Shown here one piece after another: positions 8,068 through 16,978 of a stretch of 64,000 bases of DNA. The translations under genes were made by a program, and so were the position numbers. A model generated the notes under the pieces. That model was not told where the DNA came from. It saw nothing but the letters and a program-made list of their open reading frames with translations, and ran no database searches. The stretch is taken from the NCBI RefSeq assembly GCF_013170825.1, contig NZ_CP033365.1, forward strand, positions 6,274,001-6,338,000. The letters run 5' to 3'. Positions within the stretch are counted from its first letter, which is position 1. The number at the start of each line of letters is the position of its first letter. This stretch comes from Mesorhizobium sp. NZP2298. GTDB taxonomy: Bacteria > Pseudomonadota > Alphaproteobacteria > Rhizobiales > Rhizobiaceae.

Positions 8068-8876
8068 CTCGCCGGTCCTTGCCGCCGGCGGCGACCGATC
8101 ATCGGCGTGGCCAGGGCCGCGGCAAGCATCGCAGCGAGCGTGAACCAGGTCAAAGCATAGACCAGATGGCTGTTGCGGAAAGTCACGACGGTCAGGCCGC
8201 CGCGCGGCCAGTCACCGGATGCTCCCGCATCGACGAAATACGGGGCGACATCCGTCAGCCCGCGCGCGGTTGCGATGGCGGCGACGTCGCGCGAATACCA
8301 GCGATTGGCCGCGGCATCGTTGCTGCGCAGGAAGCCGCCGCCGGGCTCGCTCATGCGCAACAACCCGTCAACGACGGTCGGCGACGGAAAACCGCCGCTC
8401 TCCCGTTCAAATTCGGCCTTGTGCTCCTGGGGAATAAAGCCGCGATTGACCAGCACGACAAAGCCGCTGTCGGTTCGCATGGGCGTCAGCACCCAATAGC
8501 CACCGCCAAGCTCCGTCACCGCCTGCACCAGCGTGTTGGCGCCGCCCAGAAAGCGCCCGGCCAGTCGCACATGGCTGTATTCGCTGCTGGCTGCGGTCAT
8601 TCCGTCCCAGTTGCCTGGGCCAGGCGCATCGACAAGCGGAGCATGGATACGTTGGTCGACGCGAGCGATCAGGTCGAGCTTCCAGACCCGCCTTTCCAGT
8701 TGCCATATGCCGAGCCCAACAAACACCAGCACGCCGAGGAGGCCGAGCAACACAAGGAAAAATCGCGATGCGGGCGACCTGCCGGCGTCCCTGCGCGGCG
8801 CGGCGGACAAGCCGATGCCAGCCTGCCCGATCCCTATCTCGATAGTGGTCCTCCTCGCGCCCGGCGCCGGGCTCAT
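8064..8876 (-). CDS. surf1: SURF1-family cytochrome oxidase biogenesis protein
   Basis: A 270-residue inner-membrane assembly factor with the SURF1 topology: one transmembrane helix near residues 37-57 (FFLVLLGLLGVLVFVGLGIWQ) ending in the conserved GxWQLxR, a large periplasmic domain containing GGGYWVLTPM and VLVNRGFIP, and a C-terminal helix near 240-260. SURF1 helps insert heme into haem-copper oxidase subunit I. The ATG at 8876 overlaps the cyoD stop by 4 nt, and the stop overlaps the actS start by 4 nt, which fixes both ends. An in-frame upstream extension to 9002 overlies cyoD and is a shadow. Confidence 0.93.
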   Translation of the reverse strand: MSPAPGARRTTIEIGIGQAGIGLSAAPRRDAGRSPASRFFLVLLGLLGVLVFVGLGIWQLERRVWKLDLIARVDQRIHAPLVDAPGPGNWDGMTAASSEYSHVRLAGRFLGGANTLVQAVTELGGGYWVLTPMRTDSGFVVLVNRGFIPQEHKAEFERESGGFPSPTVVDGLLRMSEPGGGFLRSNDAAANRWYSRDVAAIATARGLTDVAPYFVDAGASGDWPRGGLTVVTFRNSHLVYALTWFTLAAMLAAALATPMIGRRRRQGPAR

Positions 8877-9250
8877 GGCATCTCGCGCATGTCGTGAAGC
8901 CCCGGCATCATGTTGGCGTTGAGATGGTACATCACCCAAAGCGAGCCGGTCAGCACGATGACGACCAGGATCAGCGTGAAGATCAAGGCCAGCATTGACC
9001 ATCCGCCCTCCGAGGCGGTGTTCATATGCAGGAAGAAGACCATGTGGACCACGATCTGCACCGCGGCGAAGACCATGATGACGATCGCCGTGGCCTGCTT
9101 GTTGTCGAGGGCGCCGGTCATGACCAGCCAGAACGGGATGGCGGTCAGGATCACCGACAGGACGAAGCCGGTCAGATAGCCCTTGAGCGATCCATGCGCG
9201 GCTCCGCCATGGGCGTGGCCGTGATCGGCGGCATGATCATGGGCGCTCAT
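8873..9250 (-). CDS. cyoD: cytochrome o ubiquinol oxidase subunit IV
   Basis: A 125-residue membrane protein with a His-rich N-terminus (HDHAADHGHAHGG) followed by SLKGYLTGFVLSVILT, the family signature, and three transmembrane helices. It is subunit IV of the bo3-type quinol oxidase and assists CuB binding and assembly of subunit I. The ATG at 9250 overlaps the cyoC stop by 4 nt (ATGA) and its own stop overlaps surf1 in the same way, so translation of the distal operon is coupled. Confidence 0.95.
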   Translation of the reverse strand: MSAHDHAADHGHAHGGAAHGSLKGYLTGFVLSVILTAIPFWLVMTGALDNKQATAIVIMVFAAVQIVVHMVFFLHMNTASEGGWSMLALIFTLILVVIVLTGSLWVMYHLNANMMPGLHDMREMP

Positions 9251-9873
9251 CGCAACATCCCCATCAGATAGACAAAGGTGAAGACGCCGATCCAGACGAC
9301 GTCGAGGAAGTGCCAGAACATCGAGAGGCACATCAGCCGGCGGCGGTTGGCTTCGATGAGGCCGAACCGGGCGACTTGCGTCATCAGCGTCACCAGCCAG
9401 ACAATGCCGAAGGTGACATGCAGCCCGTGCGTGCCGACCAGGGTGAAGAAGGACGACAGGAAGGCACTGCGCTGCGGTGTTGCGCCTTCATGGATCATGT
9501 GGGCGAATTCGTAGAGCTCGATGGACAAGAAGGCCAGGCCGAACAGGCCGGTCACCGCAAGCCAGGCTTGGGTCGCCGCGATCCGGCCCTTGTCCATGGT
9601 CAGCATGGCAAAGCCATAGGTGATCGAGGAGAAGAGCAGCATGGCGGTGTTGACCGCCACCAGATTGAGGTCGAACAGGTCCTTGGGCGCCGGACCCGCG
9701 GCGTAGTTGGCGCCGAGCACGCCATAGGCCGCGAAAAGCATCGCGAAGATCAGGCAGTCGCTCATCAAATAGAGCCAGAAGCCGAGCATGGTGCTGCCGC
9801 CTTCGGCGTGCGCATGCTCTTCTTCCAGGTGAAAGACCGGTTCGGTTCCGGTCGCGGTTGCCATCGAAGCCAT
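9247..9873 (-). CDS. cyoC: cytochrome o ubiquinol oxidase subunit III
   Basis: A 208-residue subunit III of the haem-copper quinol oxidase, with five predicted transmembrane helices and the family segments GFWLYLMSDCLIFAMLFAAYGVL, ELYEF and the helix VGTHGLHVTFGIVWL. It stabilises the oxidase core in the inner membrane. It follows cyoB by 9 nt and overlaps cyoD by 4 nt. A second in-frame ATG three codons downstream (MATATG) is an equally possible start. Confidence 0.95.
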   Translation of the reverse strand: MASMATATGTEPVFHLEEEHAHAEGGSTMLGFWLYLMSDCLIFAMLFAAYGVLGANYAAGPAPKDLFDLNLVAVNTAMLLFSSITYGFAMLTMDKGRIAATQAWLAVTGLFGLAFLSIELYEFAHMIHEGATPQRSAFLSSFFTLVGTHGLHVTFGIVWLVTLMTQVARFGLIEANRRRLMCLSMFWHFLDVVWIGVFTFVYLMGMLR

Positions 9874-9882
9874 GCTCGAACC

Positions 9883-11880
9883 CTAGCCCTGAGCGGCGAG
9901 GAGCGTCGTCCTCGCCTCCTCCGTCTGCGTGACCTCGGCAGCCGGAATGTGGAAGTCGCGGTGATAGTTGAAGGTGTGGCCGATCGCGGTGGCTATGAGG
10001 CAGACGAAGCTCAGTGCCGCCAGCCACCAGATGTACCAGATCATGCCGAAACCGAGCGCGACGCTGAAGGCTGCCAGGATGATGCCGGTGCCGGTATTGC
10101 TGGGCATGTGGATCGGCCTGAAGCCTGAGAGCGGCCTGGTGTAGCCAGCCTTCTTCATGTCCCACCAGGCGTCATTGTCGCGCACGACAGGCGTGAAGGC
10201 GAAATTGTAGGCGGGAGGCGGCGAGGACGTCGACCATTCGAGCGTGCGGCCATCCCAGGGATCGCCAGTCGGATCGGCGAGCGCCTCGCGCCTGCGGATG
10301 GAGACGAAGATCTGGATCAGGAAGGCGGCAATGCCGACGGCGATCAGCACCGCGCCGAAGGCGGCGATGACGAACCAGATCTGCAGCGAAGGGTCGTCGA
10401 AGACACGCATGCGGCGCGTCACCCCCATCAGGCCGAGTATGTAGAGCGGCATGAAGGCAAACCAGAAGCCGACTACCCAGCACCAGAACGACACCTTGCC
10501 CCAGAACGGATCGAGCTTGAACCCGAAGGCCTTGGGCCACCAGTAGGCAATGCCGGCGAACAGGCCGAACAGCACGCCGCCGATGATGACGTTGTGGAAA
10601 TGCGCGATCAGGAACAGGCTGTTGTGCAGCACGAAGTCCGCCGGCGGCACGGCAAGCAGCACGCCGGTCATGCCGCCAACGGTGAAGGTGAGCATGAAGG
10701 CCACCGTCCACATCATCGGCAGTTCGAAGCGGATGCGGCCGCGATACATGGTGAACAGCCAGTTGAAGATCTTCGCCCCGGTCGGGATCGAGATGATCAT
10801 CGTGGTGATGCCGAAGAAGGAATTGACGCTGGCGCCGGAGCCCATGGTGAAGAAGTGGTGCAGCCAGACAAGGTACGACAGGATGGTGATGACCACCGTG
10901 GCGTATACCATCGAGGTATAGCCGAACAGGCGCTTGCCGGAGAAGGTCGAGGTGACCTCGGAAAAGACGCCGAACAGCGGCAGGATGAGGATGTAGACTT
11001 CCGGGTGACCCCATATCCAGATGAGGTTCACATACATCATCGGGTTGCCGCCGAAGTCGTTGGTGAAGAAGTTGGTACCGACATAGCGGTCGAGCGACAG
11101 CAGCGCGAGCACCGCCGTCAACACCGGAAAGGACGCCACGATGAGCACGTTGGTGCACAGCGACGTCCAGGTGAAGACAGGCATGCGCATCATCGTCATG
11201 CCGGGCGCGCGCATCTTGATGATCGTGCAGATGAGGTTGATGCCCGACAGCGTCGTACCGACGCCCGCCACCTGCAGCGCCCAGATGTAATAATCGACGC
11301 CGACGTCGGGACTGTAGCCGATGCCGGAGAGCGGCGGATAGGCGAGCCAGCCTGTGCGGGCGAATTCGCCGACAAACAGCGATGCCATGACCAGGATCGC
11401 GCCGCCGACCGTCATCCAGAAGCTGAAGTTGTTGAGGAAGGGGAAGGAGACGTCGCGCGCGCCGATCTGCAGCGGCACGACGAAGTTCATCAGCCCGGTG
11501 ACGAAGGGCATCGCCACGAAGAAGATCATGATCACGCCGTGCGCCGTGAAAATCTGGTCGTAGTGATGCGAATTGAGGTAGCCCTCGGAACCGTTGAAGG
11601 CGATGGCCTGCTGCAGGCGCATCATGATGGCGTCGGAGAAGCCGCGCAGCAGCATGACGAGGCCGAGCACCATGTACATGATGCCGATCTTCTTGTGGTC
11701 GACGCTGGTGAACCACTCGCGCCACAGATAGGTCCACAGCTTGAAATAGGTGATCGCGCCAAAAAGGGCGATGCCGCCAAGCGCCACCGCGATGAAGGTG
11801 GCCACGACGATCGGCTCGTGCAGCGGCAGCGAGTCCCAGGTGAGACGGCCGAAGATGAACTTGGTCAGCGTATCGGGCAT
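9883..11880 (-). CDS. cyoB: cytochrome o ubiquinol oxidase subunit I
   Basis: A 665-residue catalytic subunit I of a haem-copper quinol oxidase with about 15 transmembrane helices. It reduces O2 to water and pumps protons. Visible signatures include the haem-ligand region [10 protein letters not shown], the CuB and cross-linked His-Tyr motif WGHPEVY, the next CuB histidines [11 protein letters not shown], and the haem-ligand segment [13 protein letters not shown]. Length and the N-terminal helix match E. coli CyoB (663 aa) rather than cytochrome c oxidase subunit I. It follows cyoA by 10 nt. Confidence 0.97.
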   Translation of the reverse strand: MPDTLTKFIFGRLTWDSLPLHEPIVVATFIAVALGGIALFGAITYFKLWTYLWREWFTSVDHKKIGIMYMVLGLVMLLRGFSDAIMMRLQQAIAFNGSEGYLNSHHYDQIFTAHGVIMIFFVAMPFVTGLMNFVVPLQIGARDVSFPFLNNFSFWMTVGGAILVMASLFVGEFARTGWLAYPPLSGIGYSPDVGVDYYIWALQVAGVGTTLSGINLICTIIKMRAPGMTMMRMPVFTWTSLCTNVLIVASFPVLTAVLALLSLDRYVGTNFFTNDFGGNPMMYVNLIWIWGHPEVYILILPLFGVFSEVTSTFSGKRLFGYTSMVYATVVITILSYLVWLHHFFTMGSGASVNSFFGITTMIISIPTGAKIFNWLFTMYRGRIRFELPMMWTVAFMLTFTVGGMTGVLLAVPPADFVLHNSLFLIAHFHNVIIGGVLFGLFAGIAYWWPKAFGFKLDPFWGKVSFWCWVVGFWFAFMPLYILGLMGVTRRMRVFDDPSLQIWFVIAAFGAVLIAVGIAAFLIQIFVSIRRREALADPTGDPWDGRTLEWSTSSPPPAYNFAFTPVVRDNDAWWDMKKAGYTRPLSGFRPIHMPSNTGTGIILAAFSVALGFGMIWYIWWLAALSFVCLIATAIGHTFNYHRDFHIPAAEVTQTEEARTTLLAAQG

Positions 11881-11890
11881 CGGCTATCTC

Positions 11891-13075
11891 TCACAATTCC
11901 CGCCGCAACAGGCCAAGCGACGGCGTATCCGCCTCGGCGCGACGGCTCTCGGTCCCGGGCCTGAGCAGTCCCGCCCCGCGCAGCGGGGAAAGATCCTTCG
12001 CCGGCCAATCCGTCTGCGTGGCGTCGCTGGCGGCGCGTGCCGCGGCAGCCGCTTCCTCCGCCGTGCAGATGCTGGCGACATAGGACGGATCGTTCCCGAA
12101 CACCGCGCCGCGCCGGGCGAGCTTGTCGTATTGCAGCGGCAGCGTGTTGCGGACACCGGCAAGACCAAGGCCACCCTTGGCATCGATCGACATCATCTCG
12201 TTCATGCACATCTTGCCGCGCTCGACACACAGGTTGAGGATGGCGCCGTAAAGGTCGGGATCGACGGAGGCATAGTGGCGGACCGGCTCGTTCTCGCTCG
12301 GCTTTTCGAGTTCGAGATAGTTCTCGCGGTTGAGCGCCGCCGAGGCTGTCTTGCTCTGCGCCACCCACTGGTCGAAAGCCTCGTCGGACAGGCCGTGGAA
12401 GGCAAAGCGCATCCCCGAAAAGCCGGCGCCGCTGTAATTGGCCGAGAAGCCGCTATAGGTGCCCGGTCGGTTGATGACGGCGTGCAGCTTCGTTTCCATG
12501 CCGGGCATGGCATAGATCTGCCCGGCCAATGCCGGAATGTAGAAGGAGTTCATCACCGCCGACGAGGTGATGCGGAAGTCGATAGGCTGGTTGACCGGCG
12601 CCGCCAGTTCGTTGACGGAGGCGATGCCGTAGTCTGGATAGATGAACAGCCATTTCCAGTCGAGCGCCACGACCTCAACCTTGAGCGGCTTGTGGTTCTG
12701 CGTGACCGGCTGGCCGGGCTCGATCCGGTCGATCCGGCGGTATGGGTCGAGCAGGTGCGTGCCGAGCCAGGTCAGCGCCCCGAGACATATGATGATCAGC
12801 AGGGGCGCAGCCCAGATCACCAATTCCAGTTTCGTCGAATGGTCCCAGTCCGGCGCGTAGGTCGCCGAGGCGTTGGATTGCCGGTAGCGCCAGGCAAAAA
12901 AAACGGTCAGCGCCATGACCGGCACGATGATGACCAGCATCAGCAGGGTCGAGACCACGAGCAGGTCGCGCTGCTGGACCGCGACATCGCCGGCGGGCGC
13001 GAGCACGACCAGATCGCAGCCGCTCAACAACCCGGCCAGGGGGAACAGAAGCAAGGCTCCAAATCGTTTCATCAA
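11891..13075 (-). CDS. cyoA: cytochrome o ubiquinol oxidase subunit II (lipoprotein)
   Basis: A 394-residue subunit II. A lipoprotein signal ends in LLSGC (Cys at about residue 20), followed by two transmembrane helices and a periplasmic cupredoxin fold with WKWLFIYP and the quinol-oxidase segment ANYSGAGFSGMRF. The CuA cysteine/histidine ligands of cytochrome c oxidases are absent, so the electron donor is quinol. The C-terminus is longer than in E. coli CyoA (315 aa) and contains extra cysteines (LCVERGKMC) of unknown role. ATG 13075 or 13072 is the start; a GAGGG lies about 10 nt upstream. It is the first gene of the operon. Confidence 0.95.
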   Translation of the reverse strand: MMKRFGALLLFPLAGLLSGCDLVVLAPAGDVAVQQRDLLVVSTLLMLVIIVPVMALTVFFAWRYRQSNASATYAPDWDHSTKLELVIWAAPLLIIICLGALTWLGTHLLDPYRRIDRIEPGQPVTQNHKPLKVEVVALDWKWLFIYPDYGIASVNELAAPVNQPIDFRITSSAVMNSFYIPALAGQIYAMPGMETKLHAVINRPGTYSGFSANYSGAGFSGMRFAFHGLSDEAFDQWVAQSKTASAALNRENYLELEKPSENEPVRHYASVDPDLYGAILNLCVERGKMCMNEMMSIDAKGGLGLAGVRNTLPLQYDKLARRGAVFGNDPSYVASICTAEEAAAAARAASDATQTDWPAKDLSPLRGAGLLRPGTESRRAEADTPSLGLLRREL

Positions 13076-13159
13076 ACGCTGCCCTCGATGGACCGCGGCA
13101 ACGGTTCATGTTGCAGTGCGGTATCAATCAAGGGCTACTGCTCGCCGCGGTGCGGTGAC

Positions 13160-13178
13160 ATTGGACAATTTGTCCAAT
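13160..13178. promoter_or_regulatory. perfect 9-bp inverted repeat, candidate operator between cyoA and the MFS gene
   Basis: The arms ATTGGACAA and TTGTCCAAT are perfectly complementary around a 1-nt centre. The repeat lies in the 211-nt space between the divergent cyoA and MFS genes, 85 nt upstream of the cyoA ATG and 109 nt before the MFS ATG. Such symmetry is typical of a dimeric repressor or activator site; the regulator is not identifiable from the site alone. Confidence 0.5.
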
Positions 13179-13204
13179 GCCCAGAAGGCATGGCTTTGGC
13201 CCAG

Positions 13205-13240
13205 TGTGCAGTGCACAATGGAACCTTTGGGGAATCCCCA
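13205..13240. repeat. two further short perfect palindromes upstream of the MFS gene
   Basis: TGTGCA/TGCACA (13205-13217) and TGGGGA/TCCCCA (13228-13240) are each perfect 6-bp inverted repeats with a 1-nt centre, 46-82 nt before the MFS start. They may be regulator sites or chance; the number of symmetric elements in this short interval is what stands out. Confidence 0.35.
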
Positions 13241-13286
13241 GAATTGGGTCCCGGACACTTCATTCCACGCGGTGGCGACGGATAAG

Positions 13287-14609
13287 ATGGCTCAGACTTC
13301 GACTGCCGAAACGAACAGCGAGCTGATCGGCTCGCATCATGGCCAGGTCAGCGCGGGCGATATCGCGGTTGGCGTGATTGTCGGCAGGACGTCGGAATTC
13401 TTCGACTTCTTCGTCTATGCGATTGCGTCCGTCATCGTGTTTCCCAAGCTGGTGTTTCCCACGCACGATCCGCTTGTCGGAACGCTCTATTCCTTTTGCA
13501 TCTTCGCACTGGCCTTCGTCGCGCGCCCGTTCGGCTCCATGCTGTTCATGGCCATCGATCGTGCCTATGGCCGCGGCGCGAAACTGACGATCGCGCTGTT
13601 CCTGCTCGGCACGTCGACCGTGGCCATCGCGTTTCTGCCTGCCTATGGTGACATCGGTGCGGTCGCGGTGTGGCTTTTGGCGCTTGCCCGCATCGGACAG
13701 GGGCTGGCGCTAGGCGGAACATGGGACGGACTGCCCTCCCTGCTGGCGCTGAACGCGCCGCGGAACCGGCGCGGCTTCTATGCCATGATCCCGCAGTTGG
13801 GCGCCCCGATCGGCCTCATCGTGGCAAGCTCCCTCTTCGCCTTCTTCGTCGCCAACCTGTCGGCCGACGACTTCTTCACCTGGGGCTGGCGCTATCCCTT
13901 CTTCGTCGCCTTTGCCATCAATGTGGTCGCCTTGTTCGCCCGGCTGCGCATTGTCGTCACCCCTGAATTCTCGAAACTGTACGAGAGCGGGGACCTGCAG
14001 CCGACGCGCATCAGGGACACGATCCGGGCCGAAGGCCGCAACGTCGTCGTCGGCGCCTTCGTGCCACTGGCAAGCTTCGCCCTGTTCCACATGGTGACGG
14101 TGTTTCCGCTCTCCTGGGTGTTCCTATTCACCAACGAAGGGCCGGCGCGTTTCCTGGCGATCGAAGCGGTGAGCGCACTGTTCGGCATTGCGGCCATCGT
14201 CGCGTCTGGGCCACTGGCCGATCGCGTTGGACGCCGTGCGCTGCTTGGCGGTTCGGCGATCGCCATCGCGACGTTCAGCGGCTTTGCCCCGCAGCTTCTG
14301 GATGGCGGCGCAGTCGGCGAAGCTCTGTTCATGGTGCTGGGCTTCATCCTCCTGGGGCTGAGTTTCGGGCAATCGTCCGGCGTCGTCGCCTCGAGTTTTT
14401 CCCGGCAACATCGCTACACCGGCTCGGCAATAACCTCGGATCTGGCGTGGATGTTCGGCGCCGGCTTCGCGCCGCTCGCGGCCCTGCTGCTCGCCGGCAA
14501 TTTCGGCCTCATCGCCGCGGGCGCCTATCTGCTGTCGGGCGCGGCTTGCACATTGCTCGCCTTGTGGATCGACGGACGTCGTCCTGCCGCGGATCGTCAA
14601 GCCGATTAA
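13287..14609 (+). CDS. MFS transporter (metabolite:H+ symporter-like)
   Basis: A 440-residue major facilitator with 12 predicted transmembrane helices. The first helix contains EFFDFFVYAIASVIVFP, the pattern seen in metabolite:proton symporters (MHS branch) where an FDFxxY motif is usual. Loop 2-3 and the helix-8/9 motif GPLADRVGRRALLGG are present, as is LARIGQGLALGGTWDGLPSLLA in helix 4-5. The substrate is unknown. ATG 13287 was chosen because homology begins shortly afterwards; upstream in-frame sequence overlies the regulatory region. It is divergent from cyoA across a region rich in inverted repeats. Confidence 0.85.
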   Translation: MAQTSTAETNSELIGSHHGQVSAGDIAVGVIVGRTSEFFDFFVYAIASVIVFPKLVFPTHDPLVGTLYSFCIFALAFVARPFGSMLFMAIDRAYGRGAKLTIALFLLGTSTVAIAFLPAYGDIGAVAVWLLALARIGQGLALGGTWDGLPSLLALNAPRNRRGFYAMIPQLGAPIGLIVASSLFAFFVANLSADDFFTWGWRYPFFVAFAINVVALFARLRIVVTPEFSKLYESGDLQPTRIRDTIRAEGRNVVVGAFVPLASFALFHMVTVFPLSWVFLFTNEGPARFLAIEAVSALFGIAAIVASGPLADRVGRRALLGGSAIAIATFSGFAPQLLDGGAVGEALFMVLGFILLGLSFGQSSGVVASSFSRQHRYTGSAITSDLAWMFGAGFAPLAALLLAGNFGLIAAGAYLLSGAACTLLALWIDGRRPAADRQAD

Positions 14610-14667
14610 TCCAGGGGCCTTCGATTGCGGATATGAGGCCGCATTGCCATGCTCGCCTGCCCGCCCA

Positions 14668-14815
14668 ATGCGGCGCATTCTCCAGGCCATCCACGATATC
14701 TTCCCTGTAACGAACCTGGCCGGACGCGATCCACCGGGCCGTGTCGCGATAGAAGGCTGGGCGCCGGCCGACAAATTCGCGCGGGATGAAGCCCTCCGCA
14801 GCGCGAGATCCTCCT
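14668..14815 (-). pseudogene. C-terminal remnant of an NADP-dependent MDR-type oxidoreductase
   Basis: The minus-strand frame reads AEGFIPREFVGRRPAFY, then RDTARWIASGQ and VRYREDIVDGLENAP (14671-14799). This is the conserved C-terminal segment of zinc-independent medium-chain oxidoreductases (leukotriene B4 dehydrogenase / curcumin reductase-like). After LENAP the family's FIGLLxGxNFGKLxV ending is lost, and upstream there is no start, Rossmann fold or room, because the BASS transporter gene ends at 14835. It looks like debris from a deleted gene between two transporters. Confidence 0.6.
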
Positions 14816-14834
14816 GCTATACACGCAAACCCAA

Positions 14835-15881
14835 CTAAGCCACCGAAGCAGCCGGCTTGGCTTGCCGCACGGCGGACCGGTGCGCCGCACTGGCATATTT
14901 CTGGGCGATCATGGCGCAGACCATGAGCTGTATCTGGTGGAAGAGCATCAGCGGCAGAACGATCGCGCCGACGCCCTGGCCGGCAAAGATGACGTTGGCC
15001 ATCGGGACGCCGCTCGCCAGGCTCTTCTTCGAGCCGCAGAAGGTGATCGTGATCTGGTCGGCCTTGTCGAAGCCGAGAAGTCGGCTGCCATAGGCCGTGA
15101 ACAGAAGCACGAGGCCGAGCAGCACCATGTCGGCGACAACGACCACGGCGATATCGCGCAGCGAGAACATATGCCATAGCCCCTCGGCGACGGCCGTGCT
15201 GAAGGCCAGATAGACGACCATTAGGATCGAACCGCGATCGACAGGCATCAGCAGCGTCTTGCGAGAACGTATCCAGTTGCCGATCCGCGGTTCCAGCAGT
15301 TGTCCGAGCGCAAAGGGCAGGAGCAGTTGCACCAGGATCTGGCTCACTGCATTCCATGAAAATCCGCCGTGACCGCCGATGGAGAAGAGCAATCCGACGA
15401 GCAGGGGCGTGAGGAACATGCCGAAGATGTTGGAGGCGGAAGCCGAGCAGATGGCCGCGGGGACATTTCCACCAGCCATCGAGGTGAACGCGATCGAGGA
15501 CTGGACCGTCGAGGGCAGGACACACAGAAAAAGAATGCCGAGGTAGAGCGGCTTGGGCAGGATCGAGGCAGGGAGATAGCCGAGCGCCAGACCCAGCAGC
15601 GGGAACAGGCCAAAGGTCGTCAGAAGGATGACGAGGTGCAGGCGCCAATGCATCAGGCCGGCAACCACGACATCGCGCGATAGCCGCGCACCATGCAGGA
15701 AAAACAGAAGCGCCACGGCAAAATTGGTCGCAACCGCGAACCATCCCGCGAACGTCCCGGTTGCTGGCGCGACAGACGCAAGCGCGACGGTGCACAACAG
15801 CAGGATCAGAAAGGAGTCCGGCAGAAAGCGGCGCATGACATGTTCGCTCCAGAATAGGCTCAGCGCCGTCTTTTTGCGCAT
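14835..15881 (-). CDS. BASS-family (bile acid:sodium symporter-like) transporter
   Basis: A 348-residue inner-membrane protein with nine to ten predicted transmembrane helices, matching the SBF-like branch of the bile acid:Na+ symporter superfamily. Typical segments are LFFLHGARLS near 80, LPSTVQSSIAFTSMAGGNVPAAICSASASN near 120-150 (the crossover helix region) and ITFCGSKKSLASGVPMA near 285. The substrate is unknown; relatives carry organic anions. It is divergent from a LysR gene whose start lies 48 bp away, the classical arrangement of a LysR regulator and its target. Confidence 0.85.
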   Translation of the reverse strand: MRKKTALSLFWSEHVMRRFLPDSFLILLLCTVALASVAPATGTFAGWFAVATNFAVALLFFLHGARLSRDVVVAGLMHWRLHLVILLTTFGLFPLLGLALGYLPASILPKPLYLGILFLCVLPSTVQSSIAFTSMAGGNVPAAICSASASNIFGMFLTPLLVGLLFSIGGHGGFSWNAVSQILVQLLLPFALGQLLEPRIGNWIRSRKTLLMPVDRGSILMVVYLAFSTAVAEGLWHMFSLRDIAVVVVADMVLLGLVLLFTAYGSRLLGFDKADQITITFCGSKKSLASGVPMANVIFAGQGVGAIVLPLMLFHQIQLMVCAMIAQKYASAAHRSAVRQAKPAASVA

Positions 15882-15901
15882 TGTGAAATAGGATACAAGA
15901 A

Positions 15902-15912
15902 ATAACAGTTAT
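15902..15912. promoter_or_regulatory. ATAAC/GTTAT inverted repeat, candidate LysR site
   Basis: A perfect 5-bp inverted repeat with a 1-nt centre lies within the 48-bp AT-rich gap between the BASS transporter and the LysR gene. LysR-type proteins usually bind dyads built on T-N11-A near the divergent promoters, so this is the best candidate here. Confidence 0.4.
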
Positions 15913-15929
15913 CGTGATTTGAGATTTCA

Positions 15930-16772
15930 ATGCTCGATCTGGTCCAACTTCGCAGCTTCGTCACCGTCCAGCAGATGGGAAGCTTTACCTTCGCGGCCGA
16001 GAGGCTGGGACTGGGGCAATCCACCGTCAGCCAGCACATCAGCAAGCTGGAAGCCGCGATTGGCAGGCGGTTGCTGGCCCGGGATACGCACAAGGTGGTG
16101 CTGACGCCTGACGGCGAAGCCCTGCTCGGCCATGCGCGGACCCTGTTGTCCATAGAGGGGCAGGTGCAGGCGCTGTTCACCGCGCAGAGGCTGCGCGGCA
16201 CATTGAGGCTCGGCGTATCCGAGGACCTGGTTGCCAGCCGTCTGCCACTGGTGCTGGAGGATTTCGTCCGGTCTCACCCATCCGTCGATCTCGAACTGAC
16301 CGTTGCTCTCAGTGGCGTGCTCTACGAGATGCAGGACAATGGCGAACTCGATCTCGTCCTGGCGAAGCGCCGGCTGGGCGACAGCCGTGGCCGGCTCGTC
16401 TATCGTGAGCCGCTTGTCTGGCTCGCCCGCGATCCGGAACACGTCCTGTCGCTCGCGGCCTTGCCGTTGATCGCCTTCCCCCCGCCGAGCGTCACGCGCA
16501 GCATCGCGCTGGAAGCGCTCGAGCGGCATCGCATGCCGTGGCGCATTGTCTGCACATGCGGAAGCCTGAGCGGACTGACGGCCGCCGCACGCGCCGGGAT
16601 GGGGGTTCTGGTGCAACCGCAAAGCATGTCGCCTTCAGGCCTCAAGGAGATCGGCCGCCTGCCACAGTTGGAGGATGTGGAATTCGTCCTCATCCCGAGC
16701 AAGGGCGCCGACAGGGCGCTCGTCTCAGCGCTTTCGGATGATATTCTGAACAAGGTGAGAGGCCTGCGCTGA
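15930..16772 (+). CDS. LysR-family transcriptional regulator
   Basis: A 280-residue LysR-type regulator. The N-terminal winged helix-turn-helix spans residues 3-62 (LVQLRSFVTVQQMGSFTFAAERLGLGQSTVSQHISKLE), followed by the linker helix and a substrate-binding fold (RLRGTLRLGVSED at about 87). The effector is unknown. Divergent orientation and the 48-bp gap make the BASS transporter its probable target, with autoregulation likely. Confidence 0.9.
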   Translation: MLDLVQLRSFVTVQQMGSFTFAAERLGLGQSTVSQHISKLEAAIGRRLLARDTHKVVLTPDGEALLGHARTLLSIEGQVQALFTAQRLRGTLRLGVSEDLVASRLPLVLEDFVRSHPSVDLELTVALSGVLYEMQDNGELDLVLAKRRLGDSRGRLVYREPLVWLARDPEHVLSLAALPLIAFPPPSVTRSIALEALERHRMPWRIVCTCGSLSGLTAAARAGMGVLVQPQSMSPSGLKEIGRLPQLEDVEFVLIPSKGADRALVSALSDDILNKVRGLR

Positions 16773-16978
16773 CCGGCAGCGTAGGGGATATTAGCCGATG
16801 TTGTCTTTGAACAGAGTCCATAAACACATCAAGCTTTTGTTTTTGTTATATTTTTTCCCCTTCGAAGCTCAAGTTGCATCAAACACGGTGGCGGTCAAGG
16901 CCCAAGCCCGGCCGACCATGCCCGTCCAATCCGTCCCGATCATCGACGCCCCCCTCGACGCATTTCGTCCCTTGACAG

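Noticed and set aside
7093..8160. Long plus-strand frame opposite actS
   Set aside because: Antisense shadow of the sensor kinase, without recognisable domains.
10172..11737. A 521-codon minus-strand frame overlapping cyoB in another phase
   Set aside because: Same strand, different phase from an unmistakable cyoB; Arg/His-rich shadow translation.
10594..11964. A 456-codon plus-strand open frame opposite cyoB
   Set aside because: It is a shadow of the GC-rich cyoB gene, with His/Arg/Asp-rich composition and no family resemblance.
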